The notes beneath the pieces were generated by a model that saw only the letters and a program-made list of their open reading frames with translations, was not told the origin of the DNA and did no database searches. DNA of 37,403 nt from Nostoc flagelliforme FACHB-838 (GTDB taxonomy: Bacteria > Cyanobacteriota > Cyanobacteriia > Cyanobacteriales > Nostocaceae). The stretch covers positions 1 to 37,403 of the forward strand of contig NZ_JACJSI010000068.1 of NCBI RefSeq assembly GCF_014698065.1, read 5' to 3'. Position numbers and translations under genes: made by a program. Every line of letters starts with the position of its first letter. The stretch's first letter is position 1. This document shows positions 13,944 through 22,394 of the stretch, one piece after another.

Positions 13944-16900
13944 ATGACTTTACAGAATTGGAGACGCAAGCGTGGCGTTGCACTTACTAACAAGGGTTTA
14001 CAAAAAATTAAAGAAGCAAAGCATCAGTCAGAAGCTAAGGAAAATTTTGGAAATAGATACACTCTTGAAGAAATGAGCGCACGCTCTGGCTTATATTCTG
14101 CTACTATCTCTAAAGTAATGAATCGGGAAGGAGGAGTTGATAAACAGACCATTGAAAAGCTTTTCTTAGCTTTTAACTTAAAAATAGAAAAAAGTGACTA
14201 CTCAAGCTCAAATACCCGTCTATATTGGGGCGAAGCTATCTTTAACTCAACTTTTTATGGACGTATAGAAGAACTTAATACCCTAGAAGAATGGATTCTT
14301 AATGAACACTGCCAATTGGTAGCGCTATTGGGAATAGGAGGTATTGGTAAAACGGCGCTGTCTGTAAAATTTGCTCAACAAATTCAAGGCAACTTTGAGT
14401 ATGTGATCTGGCGATCGCTAAGAGAAGCCCCCCCTGTCAAAATTATTCTCGGTAATCTAATCCAATTTCTATCTGACGAACACGAAACAGAAGGTAACTT
14501 ACCAGAAAACTTTAGTGAGAGGGTGTCGCGACTACTCTATTATTTAGAAAATCATCGCTGTTTAATAATCCTTGATAATGTAGAGTCAATTCTCCGCAGT
14601 GCTAGCCGTGCCGGAATTTATCGAGAAGGATATGAGGAATATGGTGAGCTTTTAAGACGGGTAGGAGAAGCAACTCACCAAAGCTGCTTAGTGCTGACTA
14701 GTCGGGAAAAACCTAGAGAGGTGGCATTGCTAGAAGGACAAGCGCTACCTGTTCGCTCTTTACTACTGAATGGTTTAAAAGTTGCAGAAGGGCAAGAAAT
14801 CTTAAAACTCAAGGGGCTATCAGCGGCAGAGGATGAATGGAAAGTAATGATTGAACGTTATGCAGGCAATCCATTAGCCTTAAAGATAGTTGCCACAACC
14901 GTTCAAGATATCTTTGATGGTAATGTGACTGATTTTTTGCAACAAAATACGTCTGTTTTTGGAGATATTCGCGATATTTTAGAGCAGCAGTTTGAGCGCT
15001 TGTCAGATTTAGAAAAGGAAATAATGTATTGGCTAGCGATTAATCGTGAGCCAATTACACTCTCAGAATTGAGAGAAGATCTTATATCATCAATACCTCA
15101 AGCTAAATTACTAGAGGCTGTAGAATCTTTAGGAAGGCGATCGCTAATTGAGAAGGCTACGCCTACGCTCATTGAAAAAACTAGATCATCTTTTACGCTC
15201 CAGCCTGTAGTTATGGAGTATATGACTAGTAGCTTGATCGAAAACATCTGTGAAGAGATTATTACTCAGAATATTGATTTATTCAGATGTCATGCCTTGA
15301 TGAAGGCGACGGGTAAAGACTATGTTAAAGATACTCAAATTCGTCTCATTATCAAACCAGTTATAGATGGATTGCTTAATGTTTTAAGAAGTAAAAGAAA
15401 CATTGAAAATAAATTAACTCAACTTTTAGTAAAACTCCGAGAAACATCGCCGTTAGAACCAGGGTATACGGCTGGCAATATTCTGAATCTGCTTTGTCAT
15501 TTAGAAACAGATTTAAGTGGCTATGATTTTTCTTATCTGACTGTTTGGCAAGCAGATATGCGTAGTATAAATTTATACAATGTAAATTTTGCTCACGCCG
15601 ATCTAGCTAAGTGTGTTTTTGCTGAAACACTAGGAGGTATTCATTCGGTGGCATTCAGCCCAGATGGACAATTATTAGCTACGGGCGATACTAATAATGA
15701 AATTCGTTTGTACCAGGTTGTAGATGGAAAGCAATTGCTCTCTTACAAGGGACATACAGGTTGGATCTGGTCGGTTGCCTTTAGTTATCAAGGCCATATT
15801 CTAGCCAGCGGAAGTGAAGACCAAACTGTAAAGTTATGGGATATTGCCACTGGTCAATGCCTCAAGACTTTACATGGGCATTGCGGTGGGATTTGGTCGG
15901 TTGCTTTTAGTGCTGAAGATCATTTGCTAGCCAGCGGAAGTGAAGACCAAACGGTAAAGTTATGGGATATTGCCACTGGTCAATGCCTCAAAACTTTGCA
16001 GGGACACAATAGTCGAGTCTCATCAGTTACCTTCAGTCCAGATGGTCAAACTTTAGCTAGTGGCTGTCATGACCAAACTGTGAAGTTGTGGGATATTGCC
16101 ACTGGTCAATGCCTCAAGACTTTACATGGGCATAGCAGTGGAATCTGGTCAATTACCTTCAGTCCAGATGGTCAAACTTTAGCTAGTGGCTGTCATGACC
16201 AAACTGTGAAGTTGTGGGATATTGCCACTGGTCAATGCCTCAAGACTTTACAAGGACATACTGACTGTGTAAATTCAGTTATTTTTAGTTTGGACGGTAA
16301 TACACTGGCAAGTGGAAGTGACGACAAAACAGCGAAACTGTGGGATATCAGTACTGGCAATTGCTTCAAAACCTTACAAGGACATAATAGCAGGGTGTGG
16401 TCAGTCGCTTTTAATCAAGATAGTCGCACACTTGCAAGTGGCAGCGATGACCAAACGGTTAGGCTGTGGGATGTGAGCACAGGTAAATGCCTTAAATCCT
16501 TGGAAGGATATCGTAATGGAATATGGTCAGTTTGTTTCAGTTCTGATGGTAAAATGCTTGTTAGCGGGAGTGGTAATCAGACGGTGAAGCTTTGGGACAT
16601 TATTAGCGGTCAGTGTATCAAAACTCTACGAGGGCATACTAATCGAGTTACATCGGTTGCACTGAGTTCCAATGATCTTATCCTTGCTAGTGGCAGTGAG
16701 GATCAGACGGCTAAGTTGTGGGATATTAAAACTGGGAAATGTCTTAAAACTTTGCGAGGGCATAGTAACTGGCTCACATCAGTTGCTATCAGTCCAAACT
16801 GTCAGATCCTTGCCACTTGTAGCGATGACCAAACAGTGAGGTTGTGGGATGTCAACACTGGGCACTGCATTCAAGTATTAGAGGGGCATACGGATAGAAT

Positions 16901-17492
16901 ATGGTCTGTCGCCTTCAATCCAAATGGTCAGACTTTGGCAAGTGGCTGTCACGACCAAACGGTAAAGTTGTGGGATGTCAACACTGGGCAATGCATTCAA
17001 ACTCTGAAAGGGCATGATAACTTGATCTGGTCAATTGCCTACAGTCCTAATTGTCGTGTACTAGCTAGTGGCAGTAGCGATCAAACGGCGAAGTTGTGGG
17101 ATGTCAGCACTGGGCAATGCATTCAAACTCTGAAGGGACATTCTAGTTCTATATACTCAACTGCTTTTAGTCCAGATGGTTGCATACTTGCAAGTGGTTG
17201 TGATGACCAAAGTGTAAAACTGTGGGACATTAACACTGGTCGATGCCTTAAAAGTTTGGGGGGACATACAGAATTAGTTTGGTCGGTAGCCTTTAGTCCT
17301 CTTGGTGAAATCCTAGCCAGTGGTAGTCAAGATGACACTATTAAGATTTGGGATATAAACACTAGTGAGTGCATAAAAACTTTGAGAAGTCAAAGGCCCT
17401 ATGAAGGTATAAACATTACTGCTATTACAGGTATAACAGAAGCTCAAAAAGGCTCTTTGAAAGCTTTAGGAGCAGTTGTTACCGAAGAATAA
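13944..17492 (+). CDS. STAND ATPase: HTH - NB-ARC - 14 WD40 repeats
   Basis: A 1182-residue signal-transducing ATPase. Residues about 35-85 form an HTH-like domain (YTLEEMSARSGLYSATISKV) of the type found at the start of many cyanobacterial NB-ARC proteins. The NB-ARC ATPase has Walker A GIGGIGKT (130-137), Walker B LIILDNVE (207-214), sensor TSRE (about 253) and the GNPLAL motif (about 309). A short pentapeptide-like stretch (about 525-555, ADMRSINLYNVNFAHADL) links to 14 WD40 repeats (about 564-1150), enough for two seven-bladed propellers, and a tail ending LKALGAVVTEE. Such proteins sense a ligand with the repeats and oligomerise through the ATPase; roles include regulation, programmed death and antiviral defence. 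No separate effector domain is evident here. It stands alone on its strand. Confidence 0.92.
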   Translation: MTLQNWRRKRGVALTNKGLQKIKEAKHQSEAKENFGNRYTLEEMSARSGLYSATISKVMNREGGVDKQTIEKLFLAFNLKIEKSDYSSSNTRLYWGEAIFNSTFYGRIEELNTLEEWILNEHCQLVALLGIGGIGKTALSVKFAQQIQGNFEYVIWRSLREAPPVKIILGNLIQFLSDEHETEGNLPENFSERVSRLLYYLENHRCLIILDNVESILRSASRAGIYREGYEEYGELLRRVGEATHQSCLVLTSREKPREVALLEGQALPVRSLLLNGLKVAEGQEILKLKGLSAAEDEWKVMIERYAGNPLALKIVATTVQDIFDGNVTDFLQQNTSVFGDIRDILEQQFERLSDLEKEIMYWLAINREPITLSELREDLISSIPQAKLLEAVESLGRRSLIEKATPTLIEKTRSSFTLQPVVMEYMTSSLIENICEEIITQNIDLFRCHALMKATGKDYVKDTQIRLIIKPVIDGLLNVLRSKRNIENKLTQLLVKLRETSPLEPGYTAGNILNLLCHLETDLSGYDFSYLTVWQADMRSINLYNVNFAHADLAKCVFAETLGGIHSVAFSPDGQLLATGDTNNEIRLYQVVDGKQLLSYKGHTGWIWSVAFSYQGHILASGSEDQTVKLWDIATGQCLKTLHGHCGGIWSVAFSAEDHLLASGSEDQTVKLWDIATGQCLKTLQGHNSRVSSVTFSPDGQTLASGCHDQTVKLWDIATGQCLKTLHGHSSGIWSITFSPDGQTLASGCHDQTVKLWDIATGQCLKTLQGHTDCVNSVIFSLDGNTLASGSDDKTAKLWDISTGNCFKTLQGHNSRVWSVAFNQDSRTLASGSDDQTVRLWDVSTGKCLKSLEGYRNGIWSVCFSSDGKMLVSGSGNQTVKLWDIISGQCIKTLRGHTNRVTSVALSSNDLILASGSEDQTAKLWDIKTGKCLKTLRGHSNWLTSVAISPNCQILATCSDDQTVRLWDVNTGHCIQVLEGHTDRIWSVAFNPNGQTLASGCHDQTVKLWDVNTGQCIQTLKGHDNLIWSIAYSPNCRVLASGSSDQTAKLWDVSTGQCIQTLKGHSSSIYSTAFSPDGCILASGCDDQSVKLWDINTGRCLKSLGGHTELVWSVAFSPLGEILASGSQDDTIKIWDINTSECIKTLRSQRPYEGINITAITGITEAQKGSLKALGAVVTEE
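15144..15179 (+). repeat. Small dispersed repeat inserted in the coding sequence, with flanking duplication
   Basis: The STAND protein reads LIEK-ATPT-LIEK (residues 401-412). The DNA between the two LIEK copies, gctacgcctacgct (15156-15169), matches the core of a very common Nostoc palindromic repeat. The flanks ctaattgagaag and ctcattgaaaaa are similar, as if the insertion duplicated its target. The frame is kept. This is an inference from one gene. Confidence 0.45.
16027..16252 (+). repeat. Recent tandem duplication of a WD40 unit
   Basis: Bases 16027-16126 and 16153-16252 are identical for 100 positions with a period of 126 bases, one WD40 blade (repeats 4 and 5). Other blades share the pattern at lower identity. 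This implies recent duplication or gene conversion. Confidence 0.85.
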
Positions 17493-17560
17493 TCCTACTC
17501 TGTTTTAAGTTTCAATAAGTCTAAATTATGATATAACCAAGTAAATTATTTTTTCAAGAA

Positions 17561-18244
17561 TCAGGTTCTTAATACACGTAAGAATTTATTTCCAGTCTTC
17601 TGAAATTCATAGGATGCTTGTCTAATTTGTACTTCATATCCCTGCTTGAGCAGTTGGTTGATGACTGGCAGCAAAAATGGAGATGGCTTCCCAGATGTGT
17701 CTAGCAGTGGAAAAATGCGTGTCTCCATAGCAACTCTACACATTTCTGTAATACAAGCAAGATGGAACTCTTCAGATAGCTGTTCAGAATAGATAAATAA
17801 AAAATGAGAACACAAGGCTAAATCAAATTGTCGATCAGTAAATGGTAAAGTAGGCAGTTCACCTATAACATAACGTTTCTCCTGAATTCCTAAAGAAAAG
17901 TCTTCAATGAATTCCTGCATTGCGGATCTTCTAATGTTTAGTAGCTGGCTTGGCGATTGAATATCCTGCCAAACAAAATTATCTGGATTTCCTTGCACCG
18001 CATTCATGACTTCACAATTAGCTTCTTGGATGCGTTGAGCAATCTCAGTTTTACTGAATTTGTAAATGGGATCGCAAGAGACAACGTTGCCTCCTCTACG
18101 GGTCATCTCAACATTAAAGCTTGCAGGCCCACCTGCACAGTCAATAATTTTCAGTTTGTTATCTTCAAGAGTTAAACCAAACATTTTGGTGTATTCTTCA
18201 GCAGAACGTCCCCATATAAGGATTTTCTCAAACTTAATCCCCAT
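17561..18244 (-). CDS. Class I SAM-dependent methyltransferase
   Basis: A 227-residue cytosolic protein with a Rossmann-like methyltransferase core. Motif I is IIDCAGGPASFNVEM (about 33-47), where the AGGP loop binds S-adenosylmethionine. Motif II is VVSCDPIYKF (acidic Asp at the end of strand 2), and later strands are LPFTDRQFDLALCSHFLFIY. The substrate is not evident. Similar stand-alone proteins are widespread in cyanobacteria without assigned roles. ATG at 18244. It is followed closely upstream by the GDSL esterase gene on the same strand (30 bases), so the two may be co-transcribed in the order esterase, methyltransferase. Confidence 0.82.
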   Translation of the reverse strand: MGIKFEKILIWGRSAEEYTKMFGLTLEDNKLKIIDCAGGPASFNVEMTRRGGNVVSCDPIYKFSKTEIAQRIQEANCEVMNAVQGNPDNFVWQDIQSPSQLLNIRRSAMQEFIEDFSLGIQEKRYVIGELPTLPFTDRQFDLALCSHFLFIYSEQLSEEFHLACITEMCRVAMETRIFPLLDTSGKPSPFLLPVINQLLKQGYEVQIRQASYEFQKTGNKFLRVLRT

Positions 18245-18274
18245 AACTTTTATCTCAAGAGTTACATTATTAAT

Positions 18275-19327
18275 TCAGGACTCTGAACTTTGGCTATCGA
18301 GAACTTGTAAAACAGGCATAAGTAGAATTTTTACCCTAACTTGACGCTCATCTTTGTATCTTTCAACCGCGTACCCAACTGCACCTAAAACACCAAGAGC
18401 TAACATTCCTAATACAGCAGAAGGTTCGGATACAGGTATTGGCTTCACGGCTGAGAAAGCTAATTCTCCAATTAGTTTGTGAGCGGAAGTTGTAGGATGG
18501 ACTTGATCCCAAAATAAAAACTTATCTGCTTCACAAGCAACTGGCTGCTTGGGCACATTAATAGGCACTACCGATAAGTCTCCAACACAAGGTTCGGTAA
18601 CATTTGCAAAACCGAATTCTCCTGGAGCCGCGATGATTCTATTGAATAGAGAATTGACATCAAGAGGAATAATATTGATATCAGGACTGAGTTGCTGGCT
18701 CAAAAAATTGAGATTTGCAGTTAAACTGGAGTTGTGTACATTGGTAAAAATGCTTAGTAAACTAGAATCTTGATTATTGCCGCCTGTAACTGGAAACTTT
18801 CCTAAATCTGGTAAGTTAACTACTACAAAGTTTTTAGCACCAACAGCAGCAAGTGATGTCACAGCCATTGATAAATTGTTAACTGCTTGGGTAGGATTAG
18901 GAATAACATCAAAAAAGTAATCTAAATAATCATTCGTACCAGCCCAGATAACGTGGAGGGCGTTAGAATTTGCAGAAGGATTTGCTAATGTAAAGCTATT
19001 AATCTGTTGCTGCAATCCTGGTAAACTAGCAATACCAATATTCTTAGACCCTGTGGTTGCACCACCATAGGCAAAGTCAGTGTTTAGATTCAACTTTAAT
19101 CCTAAATCTAAGGCGAGATATTCCACCCAAATTGGGCCATTGGAAAAACGTCCATTAAAGTAAGTTGGACTTGGAGGAATTATTCCGCCTGTGGCATTAA
19201 ATACATTGCCTATATCAGAGAGGCTATCACCAAAGACATAAATCTCGTCATTATTCTGCGCTGAAACTTTGAGCGGACAGATGAGAGATAAAATAAAAAT
19301 TCCGGTCGCAAGAATTTGTTTCTTCAC
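18275..19327 (-). CDS. Secreted GDSL/SGNH esterase with degenerate PEP-CTERM tail
   Basis: A secreted hydrolase of about 350 residues. The signal peptide (KKQILATGIFILSLICPLKV, cleavage near SAQ) is followed by the GDSL block IYVFGDSLSDIGN with the nucleophilic Ser, VIWAGTNDYLDYF (block III, Gly-x-Asn) and FWDQVHPTTSAH (block V, catalytic Asp-x-x-His). The family are esterases, lipases and thermolabile haemolysins. The C terminus has VSEPSAVLGMLALGVLG followed by AVGYAVERYKDER, a PEP-CTERM-like sorting signal with Ser replacing the first Pro. Unusually, about 25 further residues follow the basic stop-transfer. The start is GTG at 19327 or TTG at 19333; no ATG is available and no clear Shine-Dalgarno is seen. 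Confidence 0.88.
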   Translation of the reverse strand: MKKQILATGIFILSLICPLKVSAQNNDEIYVFGDSLSDIGNVFNATGGIIPPSPTYFNGRFSNGPIWVEYLALDLGLKLNLNTDFAYGGATTGSKNIGIASLPGLQQQINSFTLANPSANSNALHVIWAGTNDYLDYFFDVIPNPTQAVNNLSMAVTSLAAVGAKNFVVVNLPDLGKFPVTGGNNQDSSLLSIFTNVHNSSLTANLNFLSQQLSPDINIIPLDVNSLFNRIIAAPGEFGFANVTEPCVGDLSVVPINVPKQPVACEADKFLFWDQVHPTTSAHKLIGELAFSAVKPIPVSEPSAVLGMLALGVLGAVGYAVERYKDERQVRVKILLMPVLQVLDSQSSES

Positions 19328-19368
19328 AGGCAACTATTCAAATAAACTTTAAATATTGGTAAACATCC

Positions 19369-20514
19369 TTAACACGAAGTTTTACTCCTGTCTCTAGAAC
19401 CTGTCACTGCTAAGTCAGATTCAATTGTATTTATAGGGGCAGGGTTTAACGCCACCTTGCCCCAGCGCATCACACTTGCAGAGGCAACACCAGTTACACC
19501 GAATCCATAGATAAGAACCAAGTCATTTTCACGAATTTTTCCTAGCAGTGCAGCATAGTACATATTGACTATAGTGAGTACTGGCCCAACGTTTGCATAC
19601 TGTGGATAGAGATTGATTGTACGCTCTTGCTTAATTCCCAGTACGCGCGTGCAGAAGTTTGCGAACCAAGCAGTGGCTGTATTGAAAAGGAAGAAGTCTA
19701 CTTCCTCAAAAGTTATGCCAGCAGAAGCAACAGCACCCTCGCAACACGTACGGAGAAGATCTACAGACATTTCGCGGAATAATCGGTTTGCGCTCTTGCC
19801 TATCTTCATACGGAACTGCGGATGACCATGCTTGTCCTCAGTCAGTTGAGGTATTAGAGTGTCACATAATACAGATGTGTGAACTGTCTTTGTTCCAAGC
19901 ACACCCTGATCTCCTTCAAGTGAGCTGACCACAAAAGCTCCAGCACCGTCACTCATGCACCATGATACAGTATCGTCCTCATCAAAAAAGCGAGAGTAAG
20001 TACACGAGATGACCACTAACACATTGCGGTAATCTCCTGCTCGCACTAAAGCACAGGCGGTTTGTAGTGCAACTGGGGTAACTCCGCACGCCCCATCAAG
20101 ATTCCAGGCTGCACCCTTCAAGCCAAGCTGTCCGGCAAGGAACGCTGCATTGCCAAAGCCGACTTGTTCAGGCCAAATCGATGCGACTAGCATTAAATCG
20201 ATGTCATCGGGTGAAAGCTTGGCTGCTTGAAGGGCATTCTTTGCTGCTTGACACTCCAGCGTCAGCGACGACTCGCCCTCACCAAGTACATATCGCTCAA
20301 TAGTACCACGAAAGGGATCTGATAGATAGGGTGTCATCTCTAAATCAAACTCATTGATCGGGGTGGAGCCAGCAAGCGAAAACAACCTTGCCAAGCTTTT
20401 TTGCTCCGCCTGTTCAACTAATTCTGGATATTTGTCTCTATAGTAATCGTTGGTACGTCTAATGCTGGGTAGAGTCAATGCAAGTGAACGAATACCTACT
20501 GGGTATTGTGACAT
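19369..20514 (-). CDS. KAS III-like thiolase-fold enzyme with a missing catalytic His
   Basis: A 381-residue ketosynthase III-like protein. The nucleophilic Cys lies in NLDGACGVTPVALQTA (Cys143) and the conserved Asn in PQYANVGPVL (Asn308). Between them, where KAS III has the His of HQAN, the sequence is FLFNTATAWF with Asn278. Spacings (135 and 30) match E. coli FabH Cys112-His244-Asn274 (132 and 30), so the His position is substituted by Asn. The normal decarboxylative condensation should be altered or lost. An acyltransferase or OleA/CerJ-like chemistry is possible. The ATG at 20514 lies 28 bases after the ThDP-enzyme gene, so the two are almost certainly one operon. Its C-terminal 25 residues (INTIESDLAVTGSRDRSKTS) are an unusual extension. 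Confidence 0.85.
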   Translation of the reverse strand: MSQYPVGIRSLALTLPSIRRTNDYYRDKYPELVEQAEQKSLARLFSLAGSTPINEFDLEMTPYLSDPFRGTIERYVLGEGESSLTLECQAAKNALQAAKLSPDDIDLMLVASIWPEQVGFGNAAFLAGQLGLKGAAWNLDGACGVTPVALQTACALVRAGDYRNVLVVISCTYSRFFDEDDTVSWCMSDGAGAFVVSSLEGDQGVLGTKTVHTSVLCDTLIPQLTEDKHGHPQFRMKIGKSANRLFREMSVDLLRTCCEGAVASAGITFEEVDFFLFNTATAWFANFCTRVLGIKQERTINLYPQYANVGPVLTIVNMYYAALLGKIRENDLVLIYGFGVTGVASASVMRWGKVALNPAPINTIESDLAVTGSRDRSKTSC

Positions 20515-20542
20515 AAAGAATTTCTTTTCACTCTCAATAAGT

Positions 20543-22306
20543 TTAGTAGCAATAATTAGTTTCGCTCTGGGTAATCAAATTCCGAATACGACTTTCAATT
20601 GGTGCAGGCTGAGTAGCGTCAATGACCACATCAATCACGAACGGAGCGATCGCTACCATTGCTTTTTCTAAAGCAGCCTGGATGTCAGTCTCTCTCTCGA
20701 CACGGATACCATCGGCTCCCATCCCGCAAGCAATCTTCACAAAATCGGTCTGTGGAATTTCTGCATCCACACCCTGGAAGCCCAACATTGCCATCCCCCG
20801 ATCGCACATATTGTAGTGTCCGTCATTAAGTACTATCCAGACAACTGGAATTTGGTACTTCACAGCTGTGCTGATCTCATTATTCATCAGCATGGCACCG
20901 TCACCAACAATGGCGAGCGCTTTACCACCACGAGTTAGTGCCGCACCGACAACGCCAGTAGTAATATGCCCCATAGACGCGAAACCGCTACAGTTTCGGT
21001 AACGATGTGGCTTGGCAAACCGCAGCATATAATTTCCCCAAGCTGACGAACTGCTTGATTCGGCCATTACCAATACATCACTTCCCTCAACAATCAGTCT
21101 TTGAATAGCATCCATAAGCACTACGGGACGCACTTTTCCGTGTGTACGTGGATTGATTGTACTGTGTTCATATCTAGGTAGCATCGGTTTTGTCAACTGA
21201 ATAGGATGCTGCGAAAAGTGTTTCAACAGACCCTTCATAAACACTCTAATGTCAGACGGAATGGCAAAAGTCTCAGCAGATGGATATGCAGTTCCTGGTA
21301 TCTCTGGGTCGATGTCAACATGTAAAAAGCCTCGCAAGGGTACCATTACGGGGAGCAGGAGTGATGTGCGTTCGCCTAAGCGTGTTCCCAGAACTAAAGT
21401 GCGTAAGGGGCGATACTCCTGCATATACCTAAAAACAGACTCATGCCCACCGAAGCCAGTGACGCCGACAAACTGGGGATGATTTTCAGGAAAAATACCT
21501 TTAGCTCGTGGTGAACACATCACTACAGCCCCTGTTCTCTCGGCAAGCTGACGAATTTCTTTTGCAGCACCCCGTGCCCCGAAACCGACCCAGATGGCAA
21601 AGGGCCCCTCAGACAGTAACCGGACACATTCTGCGATTGTTTCTTCACTTGCTGTTGCCAGACTCTGAGAGAGAGTAATTCGTGGCAACGAAGTTTTTAG
21701 TGAACTTGTCTGGATATTTGTTGGAATACTTATATGAGCTACGAACCCTCCTGGTTGTCCTAGCCCAAGCGCAAGCCTTCGAGAAACCTCTGTAAGTTCA
21801 TCACTGGATTCGAGAGTAGTTGCATAATTGAATATTTGCCCGGAAGTAAAAATACCTGTGCAAGGCATAGTGTAAGTGCTAGTTTCTTGGCAAGCCCAAC
21901 GTCCCCTTTGTGTTGCTGATGTTGAAGCTGACACGAGAATCACCTTAGCACCCTCCCAACGGGCAGCTAACAGCCCTGTTAAAGCGTTAGTGATCCCTGG
22001 CCCTGTGGTAGTGAATACCACAACCGGGCGATCGCTAGCAAAATGCGCCTCAATGGCCGCAAAAGCTGCTCCGGCTTCATGCCGAAAGTGCAGCACCTGG
22101 ATGGGACTTTGATGTAATGCAGCCCACACTGGCGCGATCGCGCCTCCCGAAACACCGAAGGCATACTGCACCCCCATATCTTTCAGGATTTTTACCACTG
22201 CCTCTGCTACCGAAAAAGTTGCGGATAACTTGCTATCAAATAGCTGTTTAGTTGAGTTTAATGATTCAGTGGTATCGGCTTGTGTATCCTGAAATTGAAT
22301 ATCCAT
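20543..22306 (-). CDS. Thiamine-diphosphate-dependent enzyme, acetolactate synthase-like
   Basis: A 587-residue ThDP enzyme of the acetolactate synthase/benzoylformate decarboxylase type. The N-terminal PYR domain has the activating Glu in FRHEAGAAFAA (Glu77) and TGPGITNALTGL. The central domain is FAD/nucleotide-fold like (VGFGARGAAKEI). The PP domain carries the ThDP/Mg motif VGDGAMLMNNEIS ... IVLNDGHYNM (468-500). It probably makes a carbon-carbon bond (acyloin) or decarboxylates a 2-keto acid. A true acetolactate synthase would lie in ilv context; here the only partner is the KAS III-like gene. ATG at 22306 is chosen; a GTG at 22357 would add 17 residues. Three TAATATC repeats lie upstream (22369-22394). 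Confidence 0.88.
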   Translation of the reverse strand: MDIQFQDTQADTTESLNSTKQLFDSKLSATFSVAEAVVKILKDMGVQYAFGVSGGAIAPVWAALHQSPIQVLHFRHEAGAAFAAIEAHFASDRPVVVFTTTGPGITNALTGLLAARWEGAKVILVSASTSATQRGRWACQETSTYTMPCTGIFTSGQIFNYATTLESSDELTEVSRRLALGLGQPGGFVAHISIPTNIQTSSLKTSLPRITLSQSLATASEETIAECVRLLSEGPFAIWVGFGARGAAKEIRQLAERTGAVVMCSPRAKGIFPENHPQFVGVTGFGGHESVFRYMQEYRPLRTLVLGTRLGERTSLLLPVMVPLRGFLHVDIDPEIPGTAYPSAETFAIPSDIRVFMKGLLKHFSQHPIQLTKPMLPRYEHSTINPRTHGKVRPVVLMDAIQRLIVEGSDVLVMAESSSSSAWGNYMLRFAKPHRYRNCSGFASMGHITTGVVGAALTRGGKALAIVGDGAMLMNNEISTAVKYQIPVVWIVLNDGHYNMCDRGMAMLGFQGVDAEIPQTDFVKIACGMGADGIRVERETDIQAALEKAMVAIAPFVIDVVIDATQPAPIESRIRNLITQSETNYCY

Positions 22307-22368
22307 ACAAACTATACTTAGGAATAATTGCCCCTGGGGAGTAATATTATCCCACACGCTAAACTTAG

Positions 22369-22394
22369 TAATATCGTAATATCAGTGTAATATC
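22369..22394. promoter_or_regulatory. Three TAATATC direct repeats upstream of the ThDP/KAS III operon
   Basis: taatatc occurs at 22369-22375, 22377-22383 and 22388-22394 (offsets 8 and 11 bases), and a related gtaatatta lies at 22341-22349. They sit 63-88 bases before the chosen ATG of the ThDP enzyme. They may be binding sites for a regulator; no family is assigned. Confidence 0.45.

Noticed and set aside
20543..22306. Housekeeping acetolactate synthase large subunit
   Set aside because: No small-subunit gene or ilv context adjoins and the partner is a KAS III-like protein. The catalytic motifs are shared by several ThDP enzymes and do not force that assignment.
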